A stretch of 64,000 nucleotides of DNA from positions 1 through 64,000 of the forward strand of contig JAKLJX010000028.1 in NCBI GenBank assembly GCA_023150945.1, written 5' to 3'. Both the position numbers and the translations under genes were made by a program. This DNA comes from a bacterium. GTDB lineage: Bacteria > Zhuqueibacterota > Zhuqueibacteria > Zhuqueibacterales > Zhuqueibacteraceae. The first letter of the stretch is position 1; the number at the start of each line of letters is the position of its first letter. The notes under the pieces are model-generated. The model was not told the origin of the DNA, ran no database searches, and saw nothing but the letters and a program-made list of their open reading frames with translations. Positions 7,186 through 15,546 of this stretch are shown here, piece by piece.

Positions 7186-9021
7186 TCAGGCTCCTTGTTT
7201 GGATTTGGCAAAACTCATTTTGTTGAATTTGTTCAGCGCGCTCAACAGACAAAAGCCGCGGAACTCATCGTAATTTTTTGGCGCCAGCAGGCCGGTGGTC
7301 AGTTCCTCCGGCACGGTGAGGCCAAAACGCTCTTGCAGCGTGTTGATCTCGCGCAGAAAATCCGGCAGCGTGAGCGCGCGGCGCAGCTTGTAGAGGCGGT
7401 TCTTGCGGCCATTGTCGTGTTGGTGCACGACGATGGCGACGTGCTCGCCCAACTCTTTCGCAGCTTTCAAGAATTGATCACGATTTTCGATCATGTCTTT
7501 GCTCCAAAATAATGGTTCGTAGATTTCGGCAAATTTTAGCAGCTCGGAAATCGATGCGGTTTTGCCCGACTCGCGGTTGATGGAGAACGCGTGTGTGACC
7601 AAAACCGGCAGCACGCGCTTTTTGCCGAGCAGATGGCGCAGCACCAACCGTCGCGTCAACAATGCCGGTGGTGTGCCGTCCTGGCCGCCGCGCTTGGTGT
7701 GTCGGGTCGGATCCCACAACTGCTGCAAAAAGCGGCTGAAGTTGAGTTGGACTTGCTGCCAATGCCGATCGTCGTTCTCTTCTGCATTTTCATTCAAAAC
7801 GATTTCTTTTGCGTTGGGGTCGCGCACGTACATGCGGCTAAACAAACGCAAAAGATAAATGGGGTCTTGAAAAACCTCGCCGTGCTTGATGTCCCACTTG
7901 GCGCCTTTGTGTGCTTCGATCAAGAGAAACGCGGTAGGTGCGCCGTTGTTGATTTCTTCCGGCAAGGTGAAGAATTCGTAATCGCTGAAATTCTCCAGGG
8001 GCTCATCGTTGCGTGCTTGCAGGGTGAGATGAAAGAGCCGCTCGAAAAAGGCAATGAAGCGTTCTTCTGGCTCTTTAGAGAAGCGCAGGGCTTTGAGCTT
8101 GATCTCGAAATTGCCCTGCAAGCTCGGGTCCTCGTGGAGCATGGTTTGAAGATAGCGCACATTGCGCTGCAGGATTGTCAGGTCGCTGGCCACCGGCAGC
8201 GCGCCGATTAAATGTGGATCGCCGTGTCCGCCCTGCCAGAATGCGGCCACAGGCGCGAAGAGAGAAATGTAGGCTGTTTTCCAACCCACTTTTTCATTAC
8301 CGCCCCAATCAGGAGTGAAATTGACATGACCGCTTTTGCCGACAGTGAAAGGGAAATTTTTCCCGTCGATATCAGAGAGAGCGCCGACTGCTTCTCCGGA
8401 AATACTGCACACGCCTTTGGTTTTGGCATCGACGGCCCACAGGTCAATATCAGGAATGCGCAAATTGGGCCGACCCCAGAGCATAACTTTGGTGCCGCTT
8501 TTCGGACGCGCTTTGTCCTTTTGCCACAAGCCAGATTCCAACAGAAAGCTGTCGAGCAGACTTTGCAGATCGCTTTTGAGGCCAGCTTTCTTTGCCCATT
8601 CGCGCGCTTGCGCCGGATCAAGCCGGGAAGTCTCCTGTCCCGTTTTGCCGTCACGATCTTTTTTTGAATCCCATGCCGGTCCTTCGTAGTCACGTGCCGC
8701 TGCATCGAACAACAGTGCAGCCAGGCCTTTGGGCAGAGATTTGCCAAAGCGTTGAAACTTGCGCTTATCCGGATCAAAGAAATAACCCGAAGATTCTTCC
8801 TGTTGTTTGGCGCTCGAGGCATTGTACCACTCTTCAACGAGCCGGCGGAATTGCGTTTCCAAAATGGCTTTGAGCGCCTCTTCTTCACCTTCCAGTTCGA
8901 GACGATCCGGCAACACGCGCAATGCCACCGCGGCCGGCACCTCAAGTTCGACGAATTGCGCAAACCCGATCATGCCGGCGTCAACCCACGGGTTGTGCGT
9001 TTGAGGAAATTTGAGAATCAT
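7186..9021 (-). CDS. cas8: Cascade large subunit Cas8 (Cst1-like)
   Basis: The 611-residue product occupies the large-subunit position between cas6 and cas7. This subunit recognises the PAM and recruits Cas3. It resembles the Cst1 (CXXC-CXXC) family in length and in a central segment that reads CSISGEAVG...PFTVGKSGHVNF. In Cst1 this region carries paired CXXC zinc-binding motifs. Here only the first Cys remains, so the zinc site looks lost. AAGGAG stands seven bases before the ATG. Assignment as Cas8 is firm by context and length. Assignment to Cst1 rather than another I-B large subunit is moderate. Confidence 0.8.
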   Translation of the reverse strand: MILKFPQTHNPWVDAGMIGFAQFVELEVPAAVALRVLPDRLELEGEEEALKAILETQFRRLVEEWYNASSAKQQEESSGYFFDPDKRKFQRFGKSLPKGLAALLFDAAARDYEGPAWDSKKDRDGKTGQETSRLDPAQAREWAKKAGLKSDLQSLLDSFLLESGLWQKDKARPKSGTKVMLWGRPNLRIPDIDLWAVDAKTKGVCSISGEAVGALSDIDGKNFPFTVGKSGHVNFTPDWGGNEKVGWKTAYISLFAPVAAFWQGGHGDPHLIGALPVASDLTILQRNVRYLQTMLHEDPSLQGNFEIKLKALRFSKEPEERFIAFFERLFHLTLQARNDEPLENFSDYEFFTLPEEINNGAPTAFLLIEAHKGAKWDIKHGEVFQDPIYLLRLFSRMYVRDPNAKEIVLNENAEENDDRHWQQVQLNFSRFLQQLWDPTRHTKRGGQDGTPPALLTRRLVLRHLLGKKRVLPVLVTHAFSINRESGKTASISELLKFAEIYEPLFWSKDMIENRDQFLKAAKELGEHVAIVVHQHDNGRKNRLYKLRRALTLPDFLREINTLQERFGLTVPEELTTGLLAPKNYDEFRGFCLLSALNKFNKMSFAKSKQGA

Positions 9022-9046
9022 CGCTTTTTCTCCTTAGTGAAAACCC

Positions 9047-9134
9047 GACGCCTAAAGGCGAAACTACGAACTTATTCCCGTAGCGCAGGTTTGCAGCCTG
9101 CGAGCGAGAACAACTTGGCAGCTTGCGCTACAAG
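9047..9134. repeat. Two palindromic repeats upstream of cas8
   Basis: Bases 9047-9072 are half of the 68-bp element found between cas7 and cas5. Bases 9080-9131 form a second palindrome with GTAGCGCA and TGCGCTAC arms, related to the repeat at 2663-2701. They lie in the cas8 5' leader, downstream of the predicted promoter. Confidence 0.6.
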
Positions 9135-9176
9135 GCCTTCATCGGCATGATAGTTTTTCCAAAGTAGTGCTCCTGT

Positions 9177-9209
9177 GATATACAACCTACCCCTGACAAC
9201 TGCCGTCAG
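9177..9209 (-). promoter_or_regulatory. cas8 promoter with a palindromic operator
   Basis: Operator CTGACAACTGCCGTCAG spans 9193-9209. On the minus strand it lies exactly 10 bp upstream of TATATC (9177-9182), a plausible -10 box. The same operator, spacing and box occur upstream of cas6. The operator covers the expected -35 region, which fits control by a DNA-binding regulator such as the adjacent WYL protein. Confidence 0.55.
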
Positions 9210-9278
9210 TTGAGTTATCCGCAACACCTCTGGCGAAGAATCGTCGGGTTGCCAATGCTGCCACGTTCCAACGCTCCG

Positions 9279-9965
9279 TCACTCCATTCTCTGGGTAATC
9301 ACCACCCCATTCCCCCGGCTGGATTGCTTGCCGAGGCCCCACAGCGGCGGGGCGGAAAAGGTGATCTCGCCGTTGGCGGCGAAGCCGAGCAGCAGGCCGC
9401 TCTCCTCCTGCTTGGCGCGCACCGGCTCGGCGTGCCAGTTCTCGATACGGGCCTGCAATTGGGCGAGAATGCTGAGACCCAGGCCTTTGGCAAAACTGAG
9501 AACGTTGCCAATGAGAATGCGCTCGAGCAATTGCCGGATCGCGATGGTCTGGTCGTCGTCCCGAAAAAGGCGATAAAGCCTGTAATTGTCTTCATTGAGC
9601 GCAAGCCAGGGCGTGGCAAAGTGAAAACGACGCGGGGCGCTGAAGTCCGGTTCGTAAATTTCAGAAATCACGCGAACGTCCTTGAATTCGACCGGGGCAT
9701 GATTCAGCACAAGCCGGCGCGGCGGCTCCAGCGCTGCCAAGAGTTCCGCCCCAACGCCGAGACCCACGGCCATGGGAATGCCGTTGATGACCTTGTATTG
9801 CACCAGCGGATGCTGATAAAGATACTGCCGGCCGAGGTGTTGGTGCATGATCGACCAATCGCGATAGAGGCTGGCAATTGCCCCGCGTACTTGATGCGCC
9901 TGAAAACGGCCGGGCGTCTCGGGCAGCAACTCCCAGCGCAGGTAGGGGATGATGGGGGTGATCAT
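9279..9965 (-). CDS. cas6: crRNA-processing endonuclease Cas6
   Basis: Cas6 cleaves the pre-crRNA within each repeat to leave the ATTGAAAC handle. The 228-residue protein has the N-terminal Cas6 pattern with HQHLGRQYLYQHPLVQYK (conserved His and QYK) and a C-terminal glycine-rich loop, LWGLGKQSSRGNGVV, the hallmark RNA-binding loop of the family. Its size is normal. AAAGGAT precedes the ATG at about nine bases. It leads the effector gene cluster and has its own promoter, separated from cas8 by a second promoter and repeats. Confidence 0.9.
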   Translation of the reverse strand: MITPIIPYLRWELLPETPGRFQAHQVRGAIASLYRDWSIMHQHLGRQYLYQHPLVQYKVINGIPMAVGLGVGAELLAALEPPRRLVLNHAPVEFKDVRVISEIYEPDFSAPRRFHFATPWLALNEDNYRLYRLFRDDDQTIAIRQLLERILIGNVLSFAKGLGLSILAQLQARIENWHAEPVRAKQEESGLLLGFAANGEITFSAPPLWGLGKQSSRGNGVVITQRME

Positions 9966-10142
9966 GTTTTGGGATCCTTTTTTTAGTGGAAATGTGACCT
10001 CGCAAGAGGGCGATGGCTTCCCGCCTGAGAATTTACCGCGCCCAGAACCGCCAATCAGTCCGCCGTGCGCCGCTGCTCGGGCGATTTCGACAGGGCGCTG
10101 GTTGGAGAAAACATAGGGAGAACCTCAGAGAAAGACACGCTT

Positions 10143-10189
10143 GACAACGTTGTCGCAATATAGTCTTCCCCCCTGACAACTACGGTCAG
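10143..10189 (-). promoter_or_regulatory. cas6 promoter with two operators
   Basis: Operator CTGACAACTACGGTCAG (10173-10189) lies 10 bp upstream of the minus-strand box TATATT (10157-10162), the same geometry as at cas8. A perfect palindrome GACAACGTTGTC (10143-10154) lies just downstream, over the likely transcription start. It shares the half-site TGACAAC. Three related half-sites in two promoters argue for a dedicated regulator. Confidence 0.6.
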
Positions 10190-10235
10190 TCTTCTTTGCA
10201 GAGCGCATGGCGCAGAGGGCATAGCGCAACGAATG

Positions 10236-11171
10236 CTATGCGCTATGCACTTTGCGCTCTGCGACGTACATCTGCAAGCCCTCCCGCAGCATCGCCACCG
10301 CTTTCTCCCGCAGCGCTTGCGGCTCGAGGATTTCCGCCTCGCCGCCAAAGCCGAGAATCCAGCGCAGCCAGAGAATTTCACCCTGGATGGTCTTGTCGAG
10401 AATCAGCGCGCCGTGTTCTGCGCGCATTTCCGCGGGCGGGAAGCGGCCGTCTTTCTTCACGATTTCCCTGGCCAGGCCGGTGAAGCGCACGCGCAGGCGT
10501 TGCGGCGCATCGACGACGGCGCCGAACGCGCCGCGAAAATATTCGTCAGGATCGAACGGCCGCGGCGTGAACGTTTCTTTTTCGATCCGCAGTTTATCGA
10601 TGCGGTCCAGGCGGTAGGTGCGAAAAGCATTGCGCTTGAAGCTCCACGCCACGAGATACCAGGCGCGATCCATGAAGCGGAGGTGATACGGCTCCAGGCG
10701 CAGGTCTTTTTCATCTTCGTCGGCGAGCTTGCGGTATTTGACGAAGGTCACCAGCCGGTGCTCGTCAATCGCCCGTTGCAGCCGCGCAAAGACACCGGCT
10801 TTGAGCGGCCCGGCTTTCGCCGTTTCGAGCGCAATGCCGCTGCTTTCCACCGGTTGCTCGAGCAACTTGTTGAGCACGCCGTTGGCAATTTCTTCGAGTT
10901 CTTTGTCGAGATGGAGCGGCAGATGGCGCAGCGCCAGGGTGACCACCAGTTGCTCGGCGCGGGTGAGATTGAGCTGCGGCAGCACGTCTTCCGCGATGAC
11001 CTGATAGCCGCCGTTGCAGGCGAGCGTGACGCCCATTTCACCCAGGGCCTGCAGATCCCGGTAAATCGTGCGCTCATCGACGTCGCACATTCGAGCCAGC
11101 CGGGACGCCGTCATCATGCGTTTGTCGCGGCACAGTTTCCAGATTTTGAGGATTCTGATTGATTTTTGCAT
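10236..11171 (-). CDS. WYL-domain transcriptional regulator next to cas genes
   Basis: The 311-residue protein has an N-terminal DeoR-type winged helix (ASRLARMCDVDERTIYRDLQAL). It also has a C-terminal WYL-like ligand-sensing region, recognisable around FMDRAWYLVAWSFKRNAFRTYRLDRI. WYL regulators often flank CRISPR-Cas and other defence loci and respond to nucleic-acid-type ligands. The ATG at 11171 has AGGAG nine bases upstream. A further ATG at 11180 lacks suitable spacing. It is the first gene of the cas cluster, and the shared operators at cas6 and cas8 are its likely sites. That link is inference. Confidence 0.88.
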   Translation of the reverse strand: MQKSIRILKIWKLCRDKRMMTASRLARMCDVDERTIYRDLQALGEMGVTLACNGGYQVIAEDVLPQLNLTRAEQLVVTLALRHLPLHLDKELEEIANGVLNKLLEQPVESSGIALETAKAGPLKAGVFARLQRAIDEHRLVTFVKYRKLADEDEKDLRLEPYHLRFMDRAWYLVAWSFKRNAFRTYRLDRIDKLRIEKETFTPRPFDPDEYFRGAFGAVVDAPQRLRVRFTGLAREIVKKDGRFPPAEMRAEHGALILDKTIQGEILWLRWILGFGGEAEILEPQALREKAVAMLREGLQMYVAERKVHSA

Positions 11172-11636
11172 GGCGAGCATCTCCTGGAATTATCCTTGGC
11201 GAATTCGTGTCACCCAACGGGAGTACGCCCCTCTTCGCTACCCCTGCAATCCGCCGGGAGGTTCAAGGACATGAGTGAGACATCGAAAAAGCCGTTTCGT
11301 GCCACGGATTCCAGCCGTGGAGCTGTTGGATGGCCGGTGCTGCCCGATGTGGCGCAAGCTGGAAATCCGCACCTTTTTGTATAGTTGTCGAAATAGCTTG
11401 AAAAAACAGGGGAAGGTCCCGGCGCAAGTATATAGAAATTCCGCAGAAGTTCGCAAGCGATTTGTTGAATTGCGGACCGGCGAGCGCTGGTGAGGCGATT
11501 GAAAACCGCGGTGAGCAGGAAGCAGCCTGGAAATTGAAAAAGCCACGGTGCAACCGTGGCAGAACAAGGGGGACGTTGCTGTTCAAGGAGGGGCAAGCAG
11601 GTTGAGCGTAGCACGCTTGCATGAGCTGCCGGCGCG
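11172..11636. other. Intergenic region with two hairpins
   Basis: No gene is supported. Two short palindromes share CCACGG/CCGTGG arms: 11302-11320 and 11543-11559. The second is a compact hairpin flanked by A-rich sequence. They look like members of the genome's palindromic repeat families. Confidence 0.5.
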
Positions 11637-12275
11637 TTATGCGTTCTGCGGGATTTTCCAACTCACCGCCAAACCATCGCGCACGGGCAGGATGGTGGTC
11701 CACAGTGTGGGGGTGTGGAAGGCGGTTTGATTGTAAGCGATGATGCCGCGGGTGCCGCGATCGGGATGCTCCTGCGTCACGCGGCCGTGGAACAGGGCGT
11801 TGTCGCTGATCAGCACGCCGCCGGGCCGCAACTTGGGGAGCGCGATTGCCAGCGCGCGCGGGTAATCCTCCTTGTCGACATCGTTGAAGATGAGATCAAA
11901 CGGCCCCTCGGCGTTGTGCAGCAGCTTGAGCGCATCGCCGGTTTGCAATTGCACTTTGGGCAACAGTCCGCCGGCTTTGAGATAATCTTCGGCGAGATCA
12001 ACATTGTTTTGCGAAGCTTCGGAGCAAATGAGCTTGCCGTCCTCCGGCAGGGCCAGCGCCAGCCAAAAGGCGGAATAGCCAAAGCCGGATCCCATTTCGA
12101 AAACACGGCGCGCGTTGATGAGCTTGACATATTGATACAACACCCGGCCGGCTTGCGGACCAATGATCGGAAAGTTGCGCGTGCGGGCGAGGGCTTCCAT
12201 CTCCAGCAATTTGGGATGGCGTTCCGGGAGGAGGGCGTCGAGGTAACGGTTGATTCCGGGGGAAATGATTTCCAT
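11637..12275 (-). CDS. SAM-dependent O-methyltransferase
   Basis: The 212-residue protein is a class I methyltransferase of the catechol/caffeoyl-CoA O-methyltransferase type (family 3). It has the SAM-binding motif VFEMGSGFGYSAFWLA, the acidic CSEAS strand end, the metal-binding DLIFNDVDKEDY motif and RPGGVLISDN. The acceptor cannot be told from sequence. I chose the ATG at 12275, where GGAA precedes by nine bases. The ATG at 12296 has no ribosome-binding site. It stands alone, downstream of and in line with the Prc protease gene. Confidence 0.85.
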   Translation of the reverse strand: MEIISPGINRYLDALLPERHPKLLEMEALARTRNFPIIGPQAGRVLYQYVKLINARRVFEMGSGFGYSAFWLALALPEDGKLICSEASQNNVDLAEDYLKAGGLLPKVQLQTGDALKLLHNAEGPFDLIFNDVDKEDYPRALAIALPKLRPGGVLISDNALFHGRVTQEHPDRGTRGIIAYNQTAFHTPTLWTTILPVRDGLAVSWKIPQNA

Positions 12276-12419
12276 GTTGTCATTCCGTGGCGTCATTCAG
12301 GTGTTGCAGTCAGGCTTTCTGCGATTGAATGCCGGATATCCGGCCAGGCAAGAAAAAAATCGGGCACAGAAATGCTTCCGTGCCCGATTCGAAATGAAAC
12401 GCTTCCAGTCTGGCCGAGC

Positions 12420-14504
12420 TTATTGCTCAACCACTTTGCCGTGATACTGCGGCTGGGAGAGCAGCAGCAAATCCATCACGATATGCGCGCTTTCCTCGAG
12501 TTGCGGGTCCGGCGCGTTTTCGATGGTCGGAACTTTCTCGCCTTTTTTCAGCGGCGGCAGGTCGCGCAGCGCGCGCCGTCGGTTGACCAGCGCCAGTTCT
12601 TCGTCTTCCTGGGCTTCGCGCTCGCGCAGGCGCCGGCTCTCCTGCAGCGAAATGGTGGTCTTGGCGCGTTCACGCTGATAGCGTTCGATTTCTTCTTCCA
12701 TCAGCCGGAACTCGGGATTTTTGGCGGTGCGTTGCTGCGAGCGTGTGCGCAACTGGGGCAGGAACTGCGCCACCACGTTCCAGCGGCTGAAACCGGTGGG
12801 CTGGATTTGATCCCAGGGCAGGGCGTTGCGTTCCGCGCTTTCGCCGGTTTCACTGTCTCCCGGGTCGCCGGGGAAGATCAGGTCCGGCGTCACGCCCTTG
12901 TGTTGCGTGGTGCCGCCGGCGATGCGATAGAATTTGGCGGTGGTGAGCTTGACCTGGCCGAGTTTGGCCTCCGCCGAGGGAATGAAGCGATCCAGGCTGA
13001 TGAGTTGCTGCACTGTGCCCTTGCCGAAGGTTTGGCTGCCGATCACCAGGCCGCGATCATAATCTTGAATCGCGGCGGCAAAAATCTCGGAAGCGGAGGC
13101 GCTGCGGCGATTGACCAGCACTGCCAACGGCCCGTCATATGCCACTTCGTTGTCGTGATCCTTGAGCACTTTCACCGAGCCGTCGCTGTTGCGCACCTGC
13201 ACCACCGGGCCGTTGTCGATGAACAGGCCGGTCAGCTCGACCGCCTCCTGCAGGGCACCGCCGCTGTTGTAGCGCAGATCAATGATCAAGCCGTCGATAT
13301 TCGCTTTCTTCAGTTCTTCGATCTTCTGACGGACGTCGCGCGTGGTGCTCTTGTAGTCCTTTTCATCGCGCGCCTGCGCCGCCATGTCGGAATAGAATGT
13401 CGGCAGACTGATGATGCCGATGCGATAAGCGTGGCCTTCATGGGTGATTTCCAGGGTGTCGCTTTTGGCTTCGCGGTCGGTAAGCACGATCTTGTCGCGC
13501 ACCAGGGTGAGTTTCTTCGGCGGACTGCCGGCCGACGCCTCGGCGGGAATGATTTCCAGGCGCACGGTGGTGCCCTTTTCGCCGCGAATCATTTGCACCA
13601 CGTCATCCAGCCGCATGCCGACCACGTCGACCATCTTGCCGTCGCTGCCCTGGCCCACGCTCACGATCTTGTCGTTCGGCCACAGCTCCCGGCTGCGATC
13701 GGCCGGGCCGCCGGGCAGAATGCGCACCACCACGGTGTGTTCGCCCTCGGTGGTCAACTGCGCGCCGATGCCCTGCAGCGACAGGCTCATTTGAATGCCG
13801 AAATTCTCCGAGGCGATGGGCGACATGTAAGAGGTGTGGGGATCGTAGGCCTCGGAGATCGCATTCATGAAAATCTGAAACACGTCTTCTGAAGTATTCT
13901 GGTTGACGCGTTTTTGGAAATTGGTGTAACGGCTGGTGAGCGTGCCGGTGATGCCGGCGGCATCCTTGCCCGCGAGTTTCAGGTTCAAGGCCTCGCTCTT
14001 CAGGCGCAGCCGCCAGATCTCATTCAGTTCGGCCGTGGTTTTGGGCCACGGCGCGGCGCTGCGATCGGGCTGGTAGGACTCCTCAACGCTGAAGTCGAAT
14101 TTCTGATGGGCGGGATTGAGGGCAAAGGCGATGCGGTCATCCACGCGATGGATGAAGGTGTTGTAGATCGCGAAGGCCGGCTGCAATTGCCCGCTGTTGA
14201 CCGCTTCATCGAGCTGGTAGCGGTATTTCTCGAAAGCCGCGAGGTCGGAGGCCAGAAAGAAGCTGCGATTGGGATCGAGCGCCTGCAGGTAGTAGTCGAA
14301 CGAATGGCTGGAAGCCGAATCATCGATCATCATTTGGCGATAATGATGATAGCTGAACAAGCGTGCAATCACTTTGCTGACCACAGGATGCTGCCGCTCC
14401 GGCAGCAGGTCTGCCGCCCAGGCGAGGCTCGCGTAAATGACGGTCCAACCCAGCCAAAAGATCATGTTCATGGTTCCAACCACGTGTCGAGAAGTTCTGT
14501 TCAT
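12420..14504 (-). CDS. prc: Tail-specific carboxy-terminal processing protease
   Basis: Prc/Tsp is a periplasmic S41 protease that degrades proteins by C-terminal signals. The 694-residue product has a signal sequence (IFWLGWTVIYASLAWA), the N-terminal DPNRSFFLASDL region, a PDZ domain (GIGAQLTTEGEHTVV to RLEIIPA), and the S41 core. The core includes LIIDLRYNSGGAL, the catalytic Ser in SASASEIFAAA, and the Lys in QTFGKGTVQQL. A charged C-terminal domain follows, as in E. coli Prc, and the length matches. AAAGGAC lies nine bases before the ATG. Confidence 0.93.
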   Translation of the reverse strand: MNRTSRHVVGTMNMIFWLGWTVIYASLAWAADLLPERQHPVVSKVIARLFSYHHYRQMMIDDSASSHSFDYYLQALDPNRSFFLASDLAAFEKYRYQLDEAVNSGQLQPAFAIYNTFIHRVDDRIAFALNPAHQKFDFSVEESYQPDRSAAPWPKTTAELNEIWRLRLKSEALNLKLAGKDAAGITGTLTSRYTNFQKRVNQNTSEDVFQIFMNAISEAYDPHTSYMSPIASENFGIQMSLSLQGIGAQLTTEGEHTVVVRILPGGPADRSRELWPNDKIVSVGQGSDGKMVDVVGMRLDDVVQMIRGEKGTTVRLEIIPAEASAGSPPKKLTLVRDKIVLTDREAKSDTLEITHEGHAYRIGIISLPTFYSDMAAQARDEKDYKSTTRDVRQKIEELKKANIDGLIIDLRYNSGGALQEAVELTGLFIDNGPVVQVRNSDGSVKVLKDHDNEVAYDGPLAVLVNRRSASASEIFAAAIQDYDRGLVIGSQTFGKGTVQQLISLDRFIPSAEAKLGQVKLTTAKFYRIAGGTTQHKGVTPDLIFPGDPGDSETGESAERNALPWDQIQPTGFSRWNVVAQFLPQLRTRSQQRTAKNPEFRLMEEEIERYQRERAKTTISLQESRRLREREAQEDEELALVNRRRALRDLPPLKKGEKVPTIENAPDPQLEESAHIVMDLLLLSQPQYHGKVVEQ

Positions 14505-14577
14505 GCTGCATTCGTCCTTTCAAGTGCAAAGCCGCTGCCGCTGGTGCTGGGAGAGACTTCGCCTTCGGGTAAAACGT

Positions 14578-14892
14578 TCATCGGCTCGCCCTGAGCTTTT
14601 GCAGGAAGGCCCTTTCTTCCACGCGATACTTGCAGGCGAGGCGGCCGTTGATCCACACCAGCGGAATGCGCGTGCCATATTCCGCCAGCAGCCGCGCATC
14701 GGCGCTGATGTCGACCTCACGCAGCGCAAAGCCATGCCGGCGCTGCAGCCGCCGGAGTTGCGCTTTCGCCTCCTCGCAAAGATGGCACTCCGGTTTGCCG
14801 TATACTTCGACCACGACCCCGGCGGCGTTGTGGCGCCGCAGCCCCCGGCGTGCCGCCCAGTTTTTGAGAAAAGCGAACACGCCGCGCCTCAA
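14578..14892 (-). CDS. Glutaredoxin-like protein
   Basis: The 104-residue protein carries the redox motif CHLC in VEVYGKPECHLCEEAK and a short thioredoxin fold ending in IPLVWINGRL, as in the glutaredoxin-like DUF836 family. An N-terminal basic stretch precedes the fold. Its ATG overlaps the stop of the upstream thioredoxin gene (ATGA), so the two are translated together and probably form a thiol-redox operon. Confidence 0.8.
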   Translation of the reverse strand: MRRGVFAFLKNWAARRGLRRHNAAGVVVEVYGKPECHLCEEAKAQLRRLQRRHGFALREVDISADARLLAEYGTRIPLVWINGRLACKYRVEERAFLQKLRASR

Positions 14893-15428
14893 CTCTTGCG
14901 CTGGTTCAAGAATTCCTCATACTTCATGCTTTTGTAATGGCCTTCTGCCAGGAATTCGAGAATCGGGAGAAACTGGTCCGGCGCGATGAAACCCGAAACC
15001 AGCGTGAGGAACTCGCCCTCCGGGCTGATGAAAACAGTGGCAGGATAACCGCGCACGCCGAACGCCAGGGCCAGTTGCTGGTAGGTCAGGCTCCGATCTT
15101 TGTAACGCGTCAGCGCACCGGATTCGGCATTGACTTTCGCCATCACCAGCCGCGCCTTGGCATACTTGACCACCTCGGCGTTGGCATAGGTGTCGCGATC
15201 CATCACCTTGCACCAACCGCACCAATCCGTGTAGAAATCGACCACCAACAACCGCCGTTCTTTCTTAGCGGTGGCAACGGCTTTCTCAAACTCGAGCCAG
15301 GCGATGCCGTCCTTCTTGTCCTTTTCATCTGCCACCAGCAGCGAGGCAGTCAGGGTCAGCAGGCTGAGCGTGAGGCCGGTGCGCGCCCGGCTGCGCCGTG
15401 AGGAAGTTTTCATTTGCGTGGTGGACAT
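14889..15428 (-). CDS. Exported thioredoxin-family protein
   Basis: The 179-residue product has an N-terminal export signal (TGLTLSLLTLTASLLVA) and a thioredoxin fold with the active site DFYTDWCGWCKVM and the cis-Pro region VRGYPATVFISPEG. It is likely a periplasmic thiol reductase or isomerase. The ATG at 15428 is preceded by GAGAAG. The frame stays open far upstream but without plausible coding content. It is coupled to the glutaredoxin-like gene and lies downstream of porU, so it might serve disulfides in exported proteins. That link is inference. Confidence 0.85.
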   Translation of the reverse strand: MSTTQMKTSSRRSRARTGLTLSLLTLTASLLVADEKDKKDGIAWLEFEKAVATAKKERRLLVVDFYTDWCGWCKVMDRDTYANAEVVKYAKARLVMAKVNAESGALTRYKDRSLTYQQLALAFGVRGYPATVFISPEGEFLTLVSGFIAPDQFLPILEFLAEGHYKSMKYEEFLNQRKS

Positions 15429-15546
15429 GATTGCTTCTCGCTGTTCAACTCTTGTGTCAAAAAGCGCGCCGCTGTCCCGGCTCCCGGAAAACACCTGCCG
15501 TCCTGGTGGTCTTCGAGGAATGACTTGGTGAGCATCAAAATCGCGT

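Noticed and set aside
10233-11162. Plus-strand frame opposite the WYL regulator
   Set aside because: Composition and lack of motifs mark it as a shadow of the regulator gene. Similar shadows lie opposite prc, porU, the aminotransferase and the response regulator.
11191-11199. Nine-base match (ATTATCCTT) between the mini-CRISPR interval and the WYL gene leader
   Set aside because: A single 9-mer match is expected by chance in a search of this size and lies outside the expected seed position.
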